Assembly (NCBI GenBank): GCA_030527765.1
Contig: JAUNAE010000209.1
Span: 1 to 6,717, forward strand
DNA: 6,717 nt
Reading direction: 5' to 3'
Source of the DNA: Eubacteriales bacterium
GTDB taxonomy: Bacteria > Bacillota_A > Clostridia > Lachnospirales > Lachnospiraceae
Each line of letters starts with the position of its first letter. Position 1 is the first letter of the stretch. A program made the position numbers and the translations under genes. Of the stretch, positions 1-6,002 are shown piece by piece. The notes below the pieces were generated by a model, which searched no databases, had not been told where the DNA came from, and worked only from the letters and a program-made list of their open reading frames with translations.

Positions 1-312
1 GCATAGACTTGCTTCCTCGTGTTACACCACAGCGACATTATTACAGCTCAGGCCATACACTTGCTTCCTAACGTTTCACCTCTACGACAACTTTCAAACT
101 CAGGGCATACACTTGCTTCCCGGTGTTTCACCTATGCGACAACCTTTCATACTCAAGCCAAACACTTCCATCCCGGCGTTTCACATATGCGACAACATTA
201 CACCTAAGGACATAAACTTGCTTACCGGGATTTCACCTCCGCGAGAACCTTTCACCTCAGGGCATATACTTGCTTCTTAGCGTTTCACCTCTTCGAGAAT
301 CTTTCAGCTCAG
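1..312. repeat. Degenerate tandem array of a 52-53 bp repeat (six units)
   Basis: Six successive units start at about 1, 52, 104, 157, 209 and 261; the first lacks one base at the window edge, so the array probably continues to the left. Each unit reads roughly GGCATACACTTGCTTCC, then a variable GC-rich part, then GTTTCACCTATGCGACAAC and CTTTCATACTCA. The period is 52, except for one 53-bp unit with an extra C. On the minus strand each unit contains two GGTGAAA-type boxes (GAGGTGAAAGGTTGTCGC and AGGTGAAACGC), so the unit is itself a degenerate double motif. A 52-bp period rotates the reading frame, so no repeated protein is encoded. The array lies beyond the terminator of the minus-strand genes. 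There are no identical repeats with unique spacers as in CRISPR. Function unknown. Confidence 0.85.
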
Positions 313-315
313 GAC

Positions 316-355
316 ACAGAAAAGGGGAACGAGATGCCTCGTTCCCCTTTTCTGT
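316..355 (-). terminator. Perfect 18-bp hairpin, intrinsic terminator after the esterase gene
   Basis: The arms ACAGAAAAGGGGAACGAG (316-333) and CTCGTTCCCCTTTTCTGT (338-355) are exact reverse complements around a four-base loop, ATGC. The core GGGGAACGAG stem is flanked by A4 on one side and T4 on the other, so the T run sits inside the stem and the element can act in both directions. It lies 60 bp beyond the esterase stop codon, where the minus-strand transcript would be expected to end, and directly against the repeat array. It could also stop transcription entering from the left. Confidence 0.85.
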
Positions 356-414
356 ACTAATATTCATCATCAAGAAAGTTCAAAAGTTTCAAACTGTCTC
401 ATATGTTTTGCCCT

Positions 415-1272
415 TTATTTTTCTGGAACACTCTCAAAAAATGCTACAATTCTATCTACCATTTCGTCCTGATAGAATTTGTCATCTCCGTGTGTTGCAC
501 CTTCGATGATCAGGTAATCTGCCTGGATTCCCTTCTCTGTCAGTGCATTGTAGAAGGTCTCTCCCTGACTTAATGGAACCACCGGGTCTTCTGCTCCGTG
601 GAGGATCAGAAATGGTGGTGTGTTCTCTGAAATCTGGCAGACTGCACTTGCTTTTTCCTCAATTTCCCGATTGCCTTTGCATCCCAAAAAAGCTTCCAAA
701 GTGTAACTCGGAACACCTTCTCCGACAAAATGCATAGTCGTAATTCCACGCATATCTACAAGGCCATAGAAGTCTACGACTCCATTGACGCAGCTGTCAT
801 ACTCCAGGTAATCTCCCTGATCGTACTCCTTCTGATCTCCGGTTGTTCCTGCAAGAGAAGCAAGGGCTCCGCCTGCAGATTCTCCCATAATGAAGATTCT
901 GTTTGGATCAATGCAAAGATCTTTTGCATGTGCTTTCAGATATCGAATGGCTGCTTTTACATCAATCAGTGCCGCCGGGAATGGAGCATCGTTGCTTGTT
1001 CTGTAGGATACACTTGCCACTACATATCCTTTTCTTGCAAACTTCATCATTTCCGGCATCCAGACGGATTTGTCATTTACGAGGAAAGAACCTCCACACA
1101 CCCATACAACTACCGGGCATGGTTTATGTCCCTCTATATGCTTCGGAATGACCAGATCCATCTTCATATCCTGTCTTGCTGCACCAAACCAGAATGGCAC
1201 ATTTGAATAAGTTACCCCTGTAATCAGTGACAATACTTCCTTCTCTACCTCAACATTCAGTACCTGCTTCAT
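415..1272 (-). CDS. Alpha/beta-hydrolase esterase, BD-FAE / acetyl-xylan-esterase-like (285 aa)
   Basis: This is a probable serine esterase that removes acetyl or other acyl groups from a sugar or oligosaccharide. The fold signatures are in order. VVVWVCGGSF (residues 54-63) is the oxyanion-hole strand, with Cys in place of the His usual in HGG motifs. GESAGG (130-135) carries the nucleophile Ser132. HGAEDPVVP (225-233) gives acid Asp229, and GATHG (258-262) gives His261. The length suits a single-domain enzyme of this family. The N-terminus has no signal peptide or membrane segment, so it acts in the cytoplasm, probably on imported substrate. The ATG at 1272 follows GGGGG at a spacing of 9 bases, a modest ribosome site. 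It is the last gene before the terminator at 316-355 and lies 21 bp after the glycosidase remnant, so it is probably cotranscribed with the kinase. The family is well supported; the substrate is not. Peptidase or lipase activity is possible. Confidence 0.88.
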   Translation of the reverse strand: MKQVLNVEVEKEVLSLITGVTYSNVPFWFGAARQDMKMDLVIPKHIEGHKPCPVVVWVCGGSFLVNDKSVWMPEMMKFARKGYVVASVSYRTSNDAPFPAALIDVKAAIRYLKAHAKDLCIDPNRIFIMGESAGGALASLAGTTGDQKEYDQGDYLEYDSCVNGVVDFYGLVDMRGITTMHFVGEGVPSYTLEAFLGCKGNREIEEKASAVCQISENTPPFLILHGAEDPVVPLSQGETFYNALTEKGIQADYLIIEGATHGDDKFYQDEMVDRIVAFFESVPEK

Positions 1273-1293
1273 AGAATAAATCCCCCATTTTCT

Positions 1294-1581
1294 TTATCGA
1301 ATTGCTTTTAACTTCTTGTCCAGTTCTTCCAGCTGATCATCGCTTAACCAGATATTAAACAGGGATGCCTATGCCTGTAATTCTTTTATGTAATGGCAGT
1401 TGACCGGCTCAAAATATCCGTTACCGCAATTTCTCGGATTGTCGGTTCTTGGAAGTTCTATGGATGCATCATGTGGAAGAACAACCGGATGCTGCTTTGG
1501 AGTCCCGGCAAATAATGTCTCAAGGACACATCCGCCGCCTTCCACATAGTTCCATCCTTCATGAAAGAGTTCTTTCTTCAT
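1294..1581 (-). pseudogene. Remnant of a glycoside hydrolase family 2 gene with an in-frame amber stop
   Basis: The first 68 or so residues resemble the start of GH2 enzymes (beta-galactosidase/beta-glucuronidase type). MKKELFHEGWNY, LPHDASI (35-41) and GNGYFEP (53-59), followed by HYIKEL, match the sugar-binding jelly-roll start. Full GH2 proteins have 600 to over 1000 residues, so the catalytic barrel is gone. Translation stops at TAG (1369-1371). The same frame then stays open for 24 more codons, including WLSDDQLEELDKKLKAIR, to TAA at 1294-1296. That tail is hydrophilic and helical and reads like a genuine protein C-terminus. It may be the old gene's own end or that of a neighbour, joined by an internal deletion. 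There is no clear ribosome site before the ATG. It sits 21 bp from both the kinase stop and the esterase start, so it was probably once an operon member. A decayed gene is favoured over a functional 70-aa peptide. Confidence 0.75.
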
Positions 1582-1602
1582 AATGATTTCACTGGCATTT
1601 TT

Positions 1603-3087
1603 TTACATCAATGGTCTTACAGCCTTGTAGACCTGACGATAGCGGTTGTAAACTGCCACATATTTTTCATGCATTTCTTCTCTTGGATAGAATACTTTTC
1701 TCTTTACGACCATTTTTTCTGCCGCATCCTCGAGATCCTTGAAGCATCCTGTTACGATACCTGTCAGCATAGCACTTCCTACGGTACCCGCATCCATGGT
1801 CTCCAGAGTGGTAATCGGAATGTTCAGCATATCAGCTTTCATCTGTGTCCACTCTGCAGATTTTGCACCGCCGCCTGTGGCATGAATCATCTGGAATTTT
1901 GTGCCGGATTTTCCAAGATATTCCATATTCAACATCATTTCATATCCAACACCTTCCATGCAGGCACGATAAATCTCTGCTGCAGATGTATCTGCGGTCA
2001 GTCCGAGAATGGCACCTTTGGAACCGGTATCCATGTATGGAGTTGCCGCTCCTGCAAAGTGTGGAAGTACGAGCATACCGGTCGGACTGTCTGTCTGACG
2101 CTCCAGGTATTCATTGACAGAAATACCCTCTTCTTTTGCCAGTTCTTTTTCTTTCTTTGCCAGGTTGTCTACACACCACTGAATCAGTGCGCCGCCGGTA
2201 TAAGAGAAGGCGTAGCACACATATTTTCCAGGTACAACATATGGTACAAGGGCATAGTTTCCTTCACACATTACACGAATGTCCGGGATCTCATCGTAAA
2301 CCGGTGTGATGCACTCTACGGTTCCTGCTCCCTCTACAGCGGTATCAGATCCGAATACACCGGCTCCGACAGCAGCTGCAATCTGGTCATGGCTGATATT
2401 TACAATAATTGTATCTGTAGACATTCCCGTTGCCTTTGCAGTCTCCTCTGTGATATGACCGGCACTGGTACCTGTGGGAACTGCTTTGGAAAGACGCTCT
2501 TCCTCAATATCCGCCGCTTCCAGAATCTCCTTGCTCCAGCAAAGATACTGAATGTCAAATGCCATAGTACGACTTGCAAGAGAATAATCAATCTGTGCAT
2601 TTCCTGTCAGATGGAAAATAACAAAGTCCTCAATAAGGAACATATGAACACCCTTCGCATAAAGCTCCGGCTCATGACGTTTCAGCCACATCATTTTAGA
2701 AATGCTGTACATCTCATGAGGGTTCACACCGGTAATTGCCGCAATACGCATCTCACCAAGCTTGTCCTTTAATTCCCGGCACTCCTCTTTTCCTCTTGGA
2801 TCTGTGTACAACATTGCCGGATACAAAGGCGTTCCTTTCTCATCTGTCATGACAAAGGTCTCGCCGAAGCTTGTCACTCCGATTCCCGCAATGTCCGGGT
2901 ACTTGCTTCCCATCTCCTGCATAACTTTGTTGACGCCTTTCAGAATACCGGCTGCATCAATCTCATGTCCGCTTGTTTTTCTGGATACCGGATAGTCGCA
3001 ATATGCCTTATCCAGATAAGTTCCTTTCTCATCAAACACTGTCAGTTTGCATCCCGTTGTTCCAATATCTAACCCTGCAATCTTCAT
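1603..3087 (-). CDS. FGGY-family carbohydrate kinase (494 aa), xylulokinase-like
   Basis: This enzyme phosphorylates a sugar, probably the ketose made by the neighbouring isomerase, using ATP in the cytoplasm. The actin-like fold is complete: GLDIGTTGCK (5-14) is the first phosphate loop, SFGETF (73-78) and YTDPRG (94-99) are sugar-site loops, SHDQIAAAVGAG (232-243) holds the probable catalytic base Asp234, and GGGAKS (405-410) with DAGTVGSAM (432-440) forms the adenosine site. The length is typical for the family. An in-frame TTG/ATG extension of seven codons begins at 3108. It is rejected because the ribosome site GAGGGGG (3094-3100) falls inside it and is correctly spaced for the ATG at 3087. 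A terminator and about 285 bp separate the kinase from the isomerase, so it may have its own promoter; none is convincing by eye. The family is certain. Specificity (xylulose, ribulose, fuculose or another ketose) is not fixed. Confidence 0.92.
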   Translation of the reverse strand: MKIAGLDIGTTGCKLTVFDEKGTYLDKAYCDYPVSRKTSGHEIDAAGILKGVNKVMQEMGSKYPDIAGIGVTSFGETFVMTDEKGTPLYPAMLYTDPRGKEECRELKDKLGEMRIAAITGVNPHEMYSISKMMWLKRHEPELYAKGVHMFLIEDFVIFHLTGNAQIDYSLASRTMAFDIQYLCWSKEILEAADIEEERLSKAVPTGTSAGHITEETAKATGMSTDTIIVNISHDQIAAAVGAGVFGSDTAVEGAGTVECITPVYDEIPDIRVMCEGNYALVPYVVPGKYVCYAFSYTGGALIQWCVDNLAKKEKELAKEEGISVNEYLERQTDSPTGMLVLPHFAGAATPYMDTGSKGAILGLTADTSAAEIYRACMEGVGYEMMLNMEYLGKSGTKFQMIHATGGGAKSAEWTQMKADMLNIPITTLETMDAGTVGSAMLTGIVTGCFKDLEDAAEKMVVKRKVFYPREEMHEKYVAVYNRYRQVYKAVRPLM

Positions 3088-3093
3088 TGTAAT

Positions 3094-3100
3094 CCCCCTC
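3094..3100 (-). promoter_or_regulatory. Ribosome binding site that sets the kinase start
   Basis: On the minus strand this reads GAGGGGG, six bases (ATTACA) before the ATG at 3087. It lies within the longer in-frame extension starting at 3108, which argues for the shorter protein. Confidence 0.7.
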
Positions 3101-3106
3101 TTCATC

Positions 3107-3118
3107 AAACAATTGTTT
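3107..3118. promoter_or_regulatory. Perfect 12-bp palindrome in the kinase leader, possible operator
   Basis: AAACAATTGTTT is its own reverse complement and ends six bases upstream of the kinase ribosome site. Its position would allow a bound protein to block transcription or initiation. A 12-bp AT-rich palindrome can arise by chance, and no second copy was seen near the other promoters. Confidence 0.3.
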
Positions 3119-3171
3119 TACGCTATATCAACAGAATTTTCAGACCAAATCATCAATCAGAATCGACCATT

Positions 3172-3220
3172 CATAGATTGCTTCTCAATCTCTTTCACAA
3201 ACCTATTGTCGCTTCATATC
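3172..3220. repeat. Possible solitary, diverged copy of the 52-bp repeat
   Basis: The stretch reads CATAGATTGCTTCTC, then TTTCAC, CCTAT, CG and TTCATATC. These blocks occur in the same order and at similar spacing in the array units at 1-312 (CATA, TTGCTTCC, TTTCACC, TATGCG, TTCATACTC). Several small insertions and deletions are needed to align them. It includes a 6-bp hairpin, AGATTG/CAATCT, at 3175-3191. It lies between the isomerase terminator and the kinase start. Chance similarity has not been excluded. Confidence 0.35.
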
Positions 3221-3260
3221 TTTGCATTGATTTGATACTTTTATTTTACTTTCTTCTGCC

Positions 3261-3293
3261 AAAAACGGCAACATACTTAACGCATGCTGCCGT
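3261..3293 (-). terminator. Intrinsic terminator after the isomerase gene
   Basis: On the minus strand ACGGCAGCAT pairs with ATGTTGCCGT across a nine-base loop. The 10-bp stem has a single G-U pair and is followed by a T run of four to five. It begins about 80 bp after the isomerase stop. It divides the cluster into an aldolase-isomerase unit and a kinase-esterase unit, or lowers read-through into the latter. T residues on the opposite side (3296-3301) mean it could also act on plus-strand transcripts. Confidence 0.8.
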
Positions 3294-3300
3294 AATTTTT

Positions 3301-3318
3301 TGTCCTTATTTACGGACA
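3301..3318. promoter_or_regulatory. Imperfect 18-bp palindrome TGTCCTTATTTACGGACA
   Basis: Seven of the nine base pairs are symmetric, with outer arms TGTCC/GGACA. It lies between the isomerase stop and its terminator, so it would be transcribed as a small hairpin. It may be a protein site or simply part of the 3' end structure. No matching copy was noticed at the divergent promoter. Confidence 0.25.
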
Positions 3319-3372
3319 TTGTACCTGTTTTCTATTTTCCGTCGTTATAAGCACTTGCCTTCACAGTTACGA

Positions 3373-4776
3373 TCAGTCAATGTCAACCCAGTCATAGTTG
3401 AGGTATGTTGTAAATGCCTCTTTCAGCACTTCTTTCATATGTCCTTCTCCAATAGCTGTGTGATGTTTGAAACCGCCGCGTGCAAGACGAATCAGTTTGT
3501 TCTGCAGATCCGGAATCTCAGCGACACCGGCGCATCCAAAGAACTCATCCTCGATCACATCATCTGTGAACTTCGCCTCACTTGCATATACAATAATCTT
3601 TCCATCTTTTGTCTGGCAGTTGGAAATGGTGATATCCATCGGTTTGATTCTGCCCTCATTGCTTCCCCAGCCGGATCCCGGATCACCTTTGTCAAACATC
3701 TTGTGGTTTGTAACCGTACCCTTCTTTGTCATGAGAGACTGCGGAACCGGTCCACAGTGGAAGAGAATTACTTTGTCCTCGTCATCACCGTAGTTGTTAT
3801 TCCAGTCAAGAACGGTTGTCGGAATTTCACTTGCAAGATTCATAGCACGCATAACAATTGCGGAACACATATCAATCTCACAGGAAGCAACGATGCCTCT
3901 GTCGTTCAGCTCACTGAGAAGAACGCAAGGACATACTCTTAAGTAGGTCTCCATCTCATTCCAGCATCTGAGAGTGATGGCATCCAGCTGATACTCTTCA
4001 ATGTACTCATCAATTACAACAGAAATCTTTGCCAGAGTGAATTTGTTCTCTTCCGGAACAAGGGAGAAATCTGTATAATTTTCCAGACGATCCACTTTTG
4101 CAAGAACGACCGGATCATCGTTTGTTTTTGCTTCTACCTTTCGGAACAGTTCGGAAAGGTCGAAGGACTCAACAGTGATACCATATTTCTGCATAGTGAT
4201 CTCATCAAATCGAACGGTCTTAAATGCAGTTGTTCTCGCACCGATGCATCCGATGGAGAATCTCTTCATACCATTAACAACACGGCAGATTGCTGCGAAA
4301 TCTCTCAGGTTCTCTGCAAATTTCTCAGAAAGCGGATGTACTACATGTGGTTTCATAACAGTGAACGGAACCTCATACTGCGTAAATACATCTGTTACAG
4401 AGAATTTACCGCAGAAAGCGTCTCTTCTGTGATTGAAATCCATCTTTCCGATTTCATCCGGATAAGCCTGGAACAGAATCGGAACACCTGCGTCCTTCAA
4501 TGCCTCAATTGCACCATTCTCATCTGCGAAGATCGGCATAGAGAAGATGACACCATCGAATTCTCCGTCATGCTCTTTCAGCCACTGTGCGTAGAGTTTT
4601 CCTTCTGCTCTTGTCTCAACACCGCCGTAGCGAGTTGCTTTTTCATCCATGATAATGTAGTCATAGCCTGCATCTGTGACAGCTTTGACCATATCTGCTC
4701 TTGCGCCGTAGATTAACTCTCCCGGCATGAAACCTCTGTTACAGAAGCAAAGTGCAAATGTTACTTTTTTTCCCAT
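3373..4776 (-). CDS. L-fucose/L-arabinose isomerase-like protein (467 aa)
   Basis: This is a probable metal-dependent aldose-ketose isomerase of the FucI/AraA-like superfamily, acting in the cytoplasm. The N-terminal part (about 1-170) has the alternating strand-helix pattern of the substrate-binding domains. The C-terminal part carries the likely metal ligands: Glu300 in SCEIDMCSA, Asp324 in TVLDWNN, and His438 or His439 in GGFKHHTAIGEGH. The 24-residue Glu-Asp spacing equals that recalled for E. coli FucI (Glu337, Asp361, His528). At 467 residues it is shorter than classical FucI (about 590) and fits the shorter, mostly uncharacterised branch. The start at 4776 is supported by AGGAGG (4785-4790), nine bases upstream. 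It lies 36 bp downstream of the aldolase and is almost certainly cotranscribed with it; a terminator follows. The fold family is well supported, but the sugar is unknown. The neighbouring kinase and aldolase argue that it feeds a ketose into that route. Confidence 0.85.
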   Translation of the reverse strand: MGKKVTFALCFCNRGFMPGELIYGARADMVKAVTDAGYDYIIMDEKATRYGGVETRAEGKLYAQWLKEHDGEFDGVIFSMPIFADENGAIEALKDAGVPILFQAYPDEIGKMDFNHRRDAFCGKFSVTDVFTQYEVPFTVMKPHVVHPLSEKFAENLRDFAAICRVVNGMKRFSIGCIGARTTAFKTVRFDEITMQKYGITVESFDLSELFRKVEAKTNDDPVVLAKVDRLENYTDFSLVPEENKFTLAKISVVIDEYIEEYQLDAITLRCWNEMETYLRVCPCVLLSELNDRGIVASCEIDMCSAIVMRAMNLASEIPTTVLDWNNNYGDDEDKVILFHCGPVPQSLMTKKGTVTNHKMFDKGDPGSGWGSNEGRIKPMDITISNCQTKDGKIIVYASEAKFTDDVIEDEFFGCAGVAEIPDLQNKLIRLARGGFKHHTAIGEGHMKEVLKEAFTTYLNYDWVDID

Positions 4777-4812
4777 TGTAAAATCCTCCTGATTTTTCTC
4801 TCGTTCGTTTTG

Positions 4813-5739
4813 TTATTTTAATCCGCTGAATACCTTTAAAGCTTCCAGCACGTTTTCTTTCATTGCCTCCATGCCCCATCTTACGATGTCATGATAATAG
4901 ATCGGCTGCTGCTTATCTTTTGCAACAAGCGCATAGTACATAATGTATTCCTGATCACCTTTTCGTACCACTTCGGAATTCATATGGAACTTCTTCTCAA
5001 TTTTCTGGCCGCCGGCTTTTGCCATATAAGTATAGTAGTTGATCTTTCGAACTCCTTTCTGAATAACGGTCTTGTAATCCTCTTCGCTGACACCGCTTCC
5101 GCCATGCATTACAATCGGGATGTCGATGCGGCGTTTTACCTCATCCAGAACCCGCATATCCAGCTTCGGCTTGGTCAGATAAAGACCATGTGCGGTACCG
5201 AAAGAGCATGCCAGAGCATCAATTCCGGTCTCTTTGACAAATCTCTCTGCATCTGCCGGATTTGTGTATACCTGTTTTGGATCATCCTTCGTAGATGCGG
5301 ATGGCTGATAACCAAGCTCACGTTTTCCAAGTGTACCGATCTCTGCCTCTACCGATGCGCCAACCTTGTGTGCCAGTGCAACGGCAATAGATGTGTTTGC
5401 TACGTTTTCCTCATATGGAAGTGCGGATCCGTCATACATAACGGAAGTAAATCCAAGTTCCAGAGCTTTGTTCAGATAGCTGAGGCTCTCACCGTGGTCC
5501 AGATGTACACAGACAGGGACTTTCGCATCCTTTGCACACTGAATCATTACTTTTCCAATCACATGCAGTGGACTCAGATTTTCATGAACCTCTGCGTGCA
5601 TGATGATGACCGGAACATCCAATTCCTCTGCAGCCCCGATGACTGCCTGAATACTCTCAAGGTTCGGAGTATTGAAAGAACCGATTGCAATTTTTCTGGC
5701 TTCTGCGATTTTTAAAATCTGTTCAAGATTAACTAACAT
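4813..5739 (-). CDS. Class II (metal-dependent) ketose-bisphosphate-type aldolase, FbaA/GatY family (308 aa)
   Basis: This enzyme is expected to cleave a ketose phosphate to dihydroxyacetone phosphate and an aldehyde, as a TIM barrel with a catalytic Zn. Visible motifs are HLDHGES (79-85) with catalytic Asp81 and Zn ligand His82, EAEIGTLG (131-138), GTAHGLY (181-187) with His184, and MHGGSGV (211-217) with His212. The length is typical for GatY/KbaY/FbaA proteins. One oddity is KINYYTYM (232-239), where the family normally has a KIN-x-x-T-[DE] stretch next to the phosphate. The final 70 or so residues are also distinctive. The start at 5739 is chosen over the in-frame ATG at 5763, because AGGAGG (5746-5751) lies between them at a spacing of six. 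It is first in the minus-strand unit, facing the regulator. Fructose-1,6-bisphosphate aldolase of glycolysis is the default alternative, but the context favours a dedicated sugar pathway. Confidence 0.9.
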   Translation of the reverse strand: MLVNLEQILKIAEARKIAIGSFNTPNLESIQAVIGAAEELDVPVIIMHAEVHENLSPLHVIGKVMIQCAKDAKVPVCVHLDHGESLSYLNKALELGFTSVMYDGSALPYEENVANTSIAVALAHKVGASVEAEIGTLGKRELGYQPSASTKDDPKQVYTNPADAERFVKETGIDALACSFGTAHGLYLTKPKLDMRVLDEVKRRIDIPIVMHGGSGVSEEDYKTVIQKGVRKINYYTYMAKAGGQKIEKKFHMNSEVVRKGDQEYIMYYALVAKDKQQPIYYHDIVRWGMEAMKENVLEALKVFSGLK

Positions 5740-5745
5740 TTTGAC

Positions 5746-5751
5746 CCTCCT
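5746..5751 (-). promoter_or_regulatory. Ribosome binding site that sets the aldolase start
   Basis: AGGAGG on the minus strand, six bases before the ATG at 5739. It sits inside the nine-residue longer reading (MNRHRRVK then Met), so the shorter protein is preferred. Confidence 0.85.
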
Positions 5752-5771
5752 GTGTCTGTTCATACATCTTC

Positions 5772-5796
5772 GCAGCTATTTGTACTATATAGCTGC
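5772..5796. promoter_or_regulatory. 25-bp interrupted palindrome in the aldolase leader
   Basis: GCAGCTAT (5772-5779) and ATAGCTGC (5789-5796) are exact reverse complements separated by nine bases. The element lies between the putative aldolase promoter and its ribosome site, so it is either an operator or an RNA stem-loop at the 5' end of the mRNA. On the plus strand it is followed by TTTT, but no plus-strand gene precedes it, so a terminator role is unlikely. Confidence 0.55.
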
Positions 5797-5845
5797 TTTT
5801 CTTCTTATGATGTATTTTGTCTATTTGGCTTTCGTCTATGGTTGT

Positions 5846-5879
5846 ATTATAGGTTTTTTCTTATATTTCATATAGTCAA
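5846..5879 (-). promoter_or_regulatory. Probable promoter of the aldolase-isomerase unit
   Basis: The minus strand has a perfect TATAAT (5846-5851) and an upstream TTGACT (5874-5879). The 22-bp gap is too long for a standard sigma-A promoter. With normal spacing the -35 would be only TATATG. A poor -35 position with a perfect -10 is common where an activator is needed, which fits the divergent AraC-type gene. The start point would be near 5839, giving a leader of about 100 nucleotides. Confidence 0.5.
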
Positions 5880-5914
5880 AACCATTTTAAAAACTGTAAA
5901 TTCGTCCAAATATA

Positions 5915-5956
5915 TTTTACATTTTTACATCTTTTTATGATACAATTGATACAATT
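5915..5956 (+). promoter_or_regulatory. Probable promoter of the regulator gene, made of two direct repeats
   Basis: TTTTACAT occurs twice in tandem (5915-5922, 5923-5930), followed by GATACAATT twice in tandem (5939-5947, 5948-5956). A reasonable promoter is TTACAT (5917-5922), an 18-bp spacer, and TACAAT (5941-5946) with TG one base ahead (extended -10). The duplicated -10-like box gives an alternative start. It lies about 50 bp before the regulator ATG. Confidence 0.55.
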
Positions 5957-5983
5957 AAGACAGTCTCCTATGAAGAAAGCGGC

Positions 5984-5992
5984 AAAGGAGGT
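5984..5992 (+). promoter_or_regulatory. Ribosome binding site that sets the regulator start
   Basis: AAAGGAGGT ends ten bases before the ATG at 6003. An in-frame ATG at 5970 would add 11 residues but has no ribosome site and would place this one inside the gene. Confidence 0.8.
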
Positions 5993-6002
5993 AAAGTTTT
6001 CT

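Noticed and set aside
1..312. CRISPR-like array at the left end
   Set aside because: The whole 52-bp unit is repeated in a degenerate form; there are no identical direct repeats separated by unique spacers and no cas genes.
1561..2772. 403-codon plus-strand open frame opposite the kinase
   Set aside because: It is rich in Cys and His with no recognisable domain, and it lies wholly opposite the FGGY kinase and GH2 remnant, whose motifs are clear. It is an antisense shadow.
3087..3108. Longer kinase start (TTG/ATG seven codons upstream)
   Set aside because: The ribosome binding site lies within the extension, and the FGGY family normally begins right before the GLDIGTT motif, as it does from 3087.
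3120..3260. Sigma-A promoter for the kinase
   Set aside because: Several TTG-like and TAT-like hexamers occur (for example TTGTGA and TATGAA), but none combines good matches with 16-18 bp spacing, so none is called.
3178..3942. 254-codon plus-strand open frame opposite the isomerase end and the spacer
   Set aside because: The composition is unlike a real protein, it crosses a terminator hairpin, and it overlaps a well-supported gene on the other strand.
5895..5910. Catabolite-response (cre) site resembling TGTAAA..CG..CCAAA
   Set aside because: The spacing between the TGTAAA half and the central CG is two bases too long for the cre consensus.
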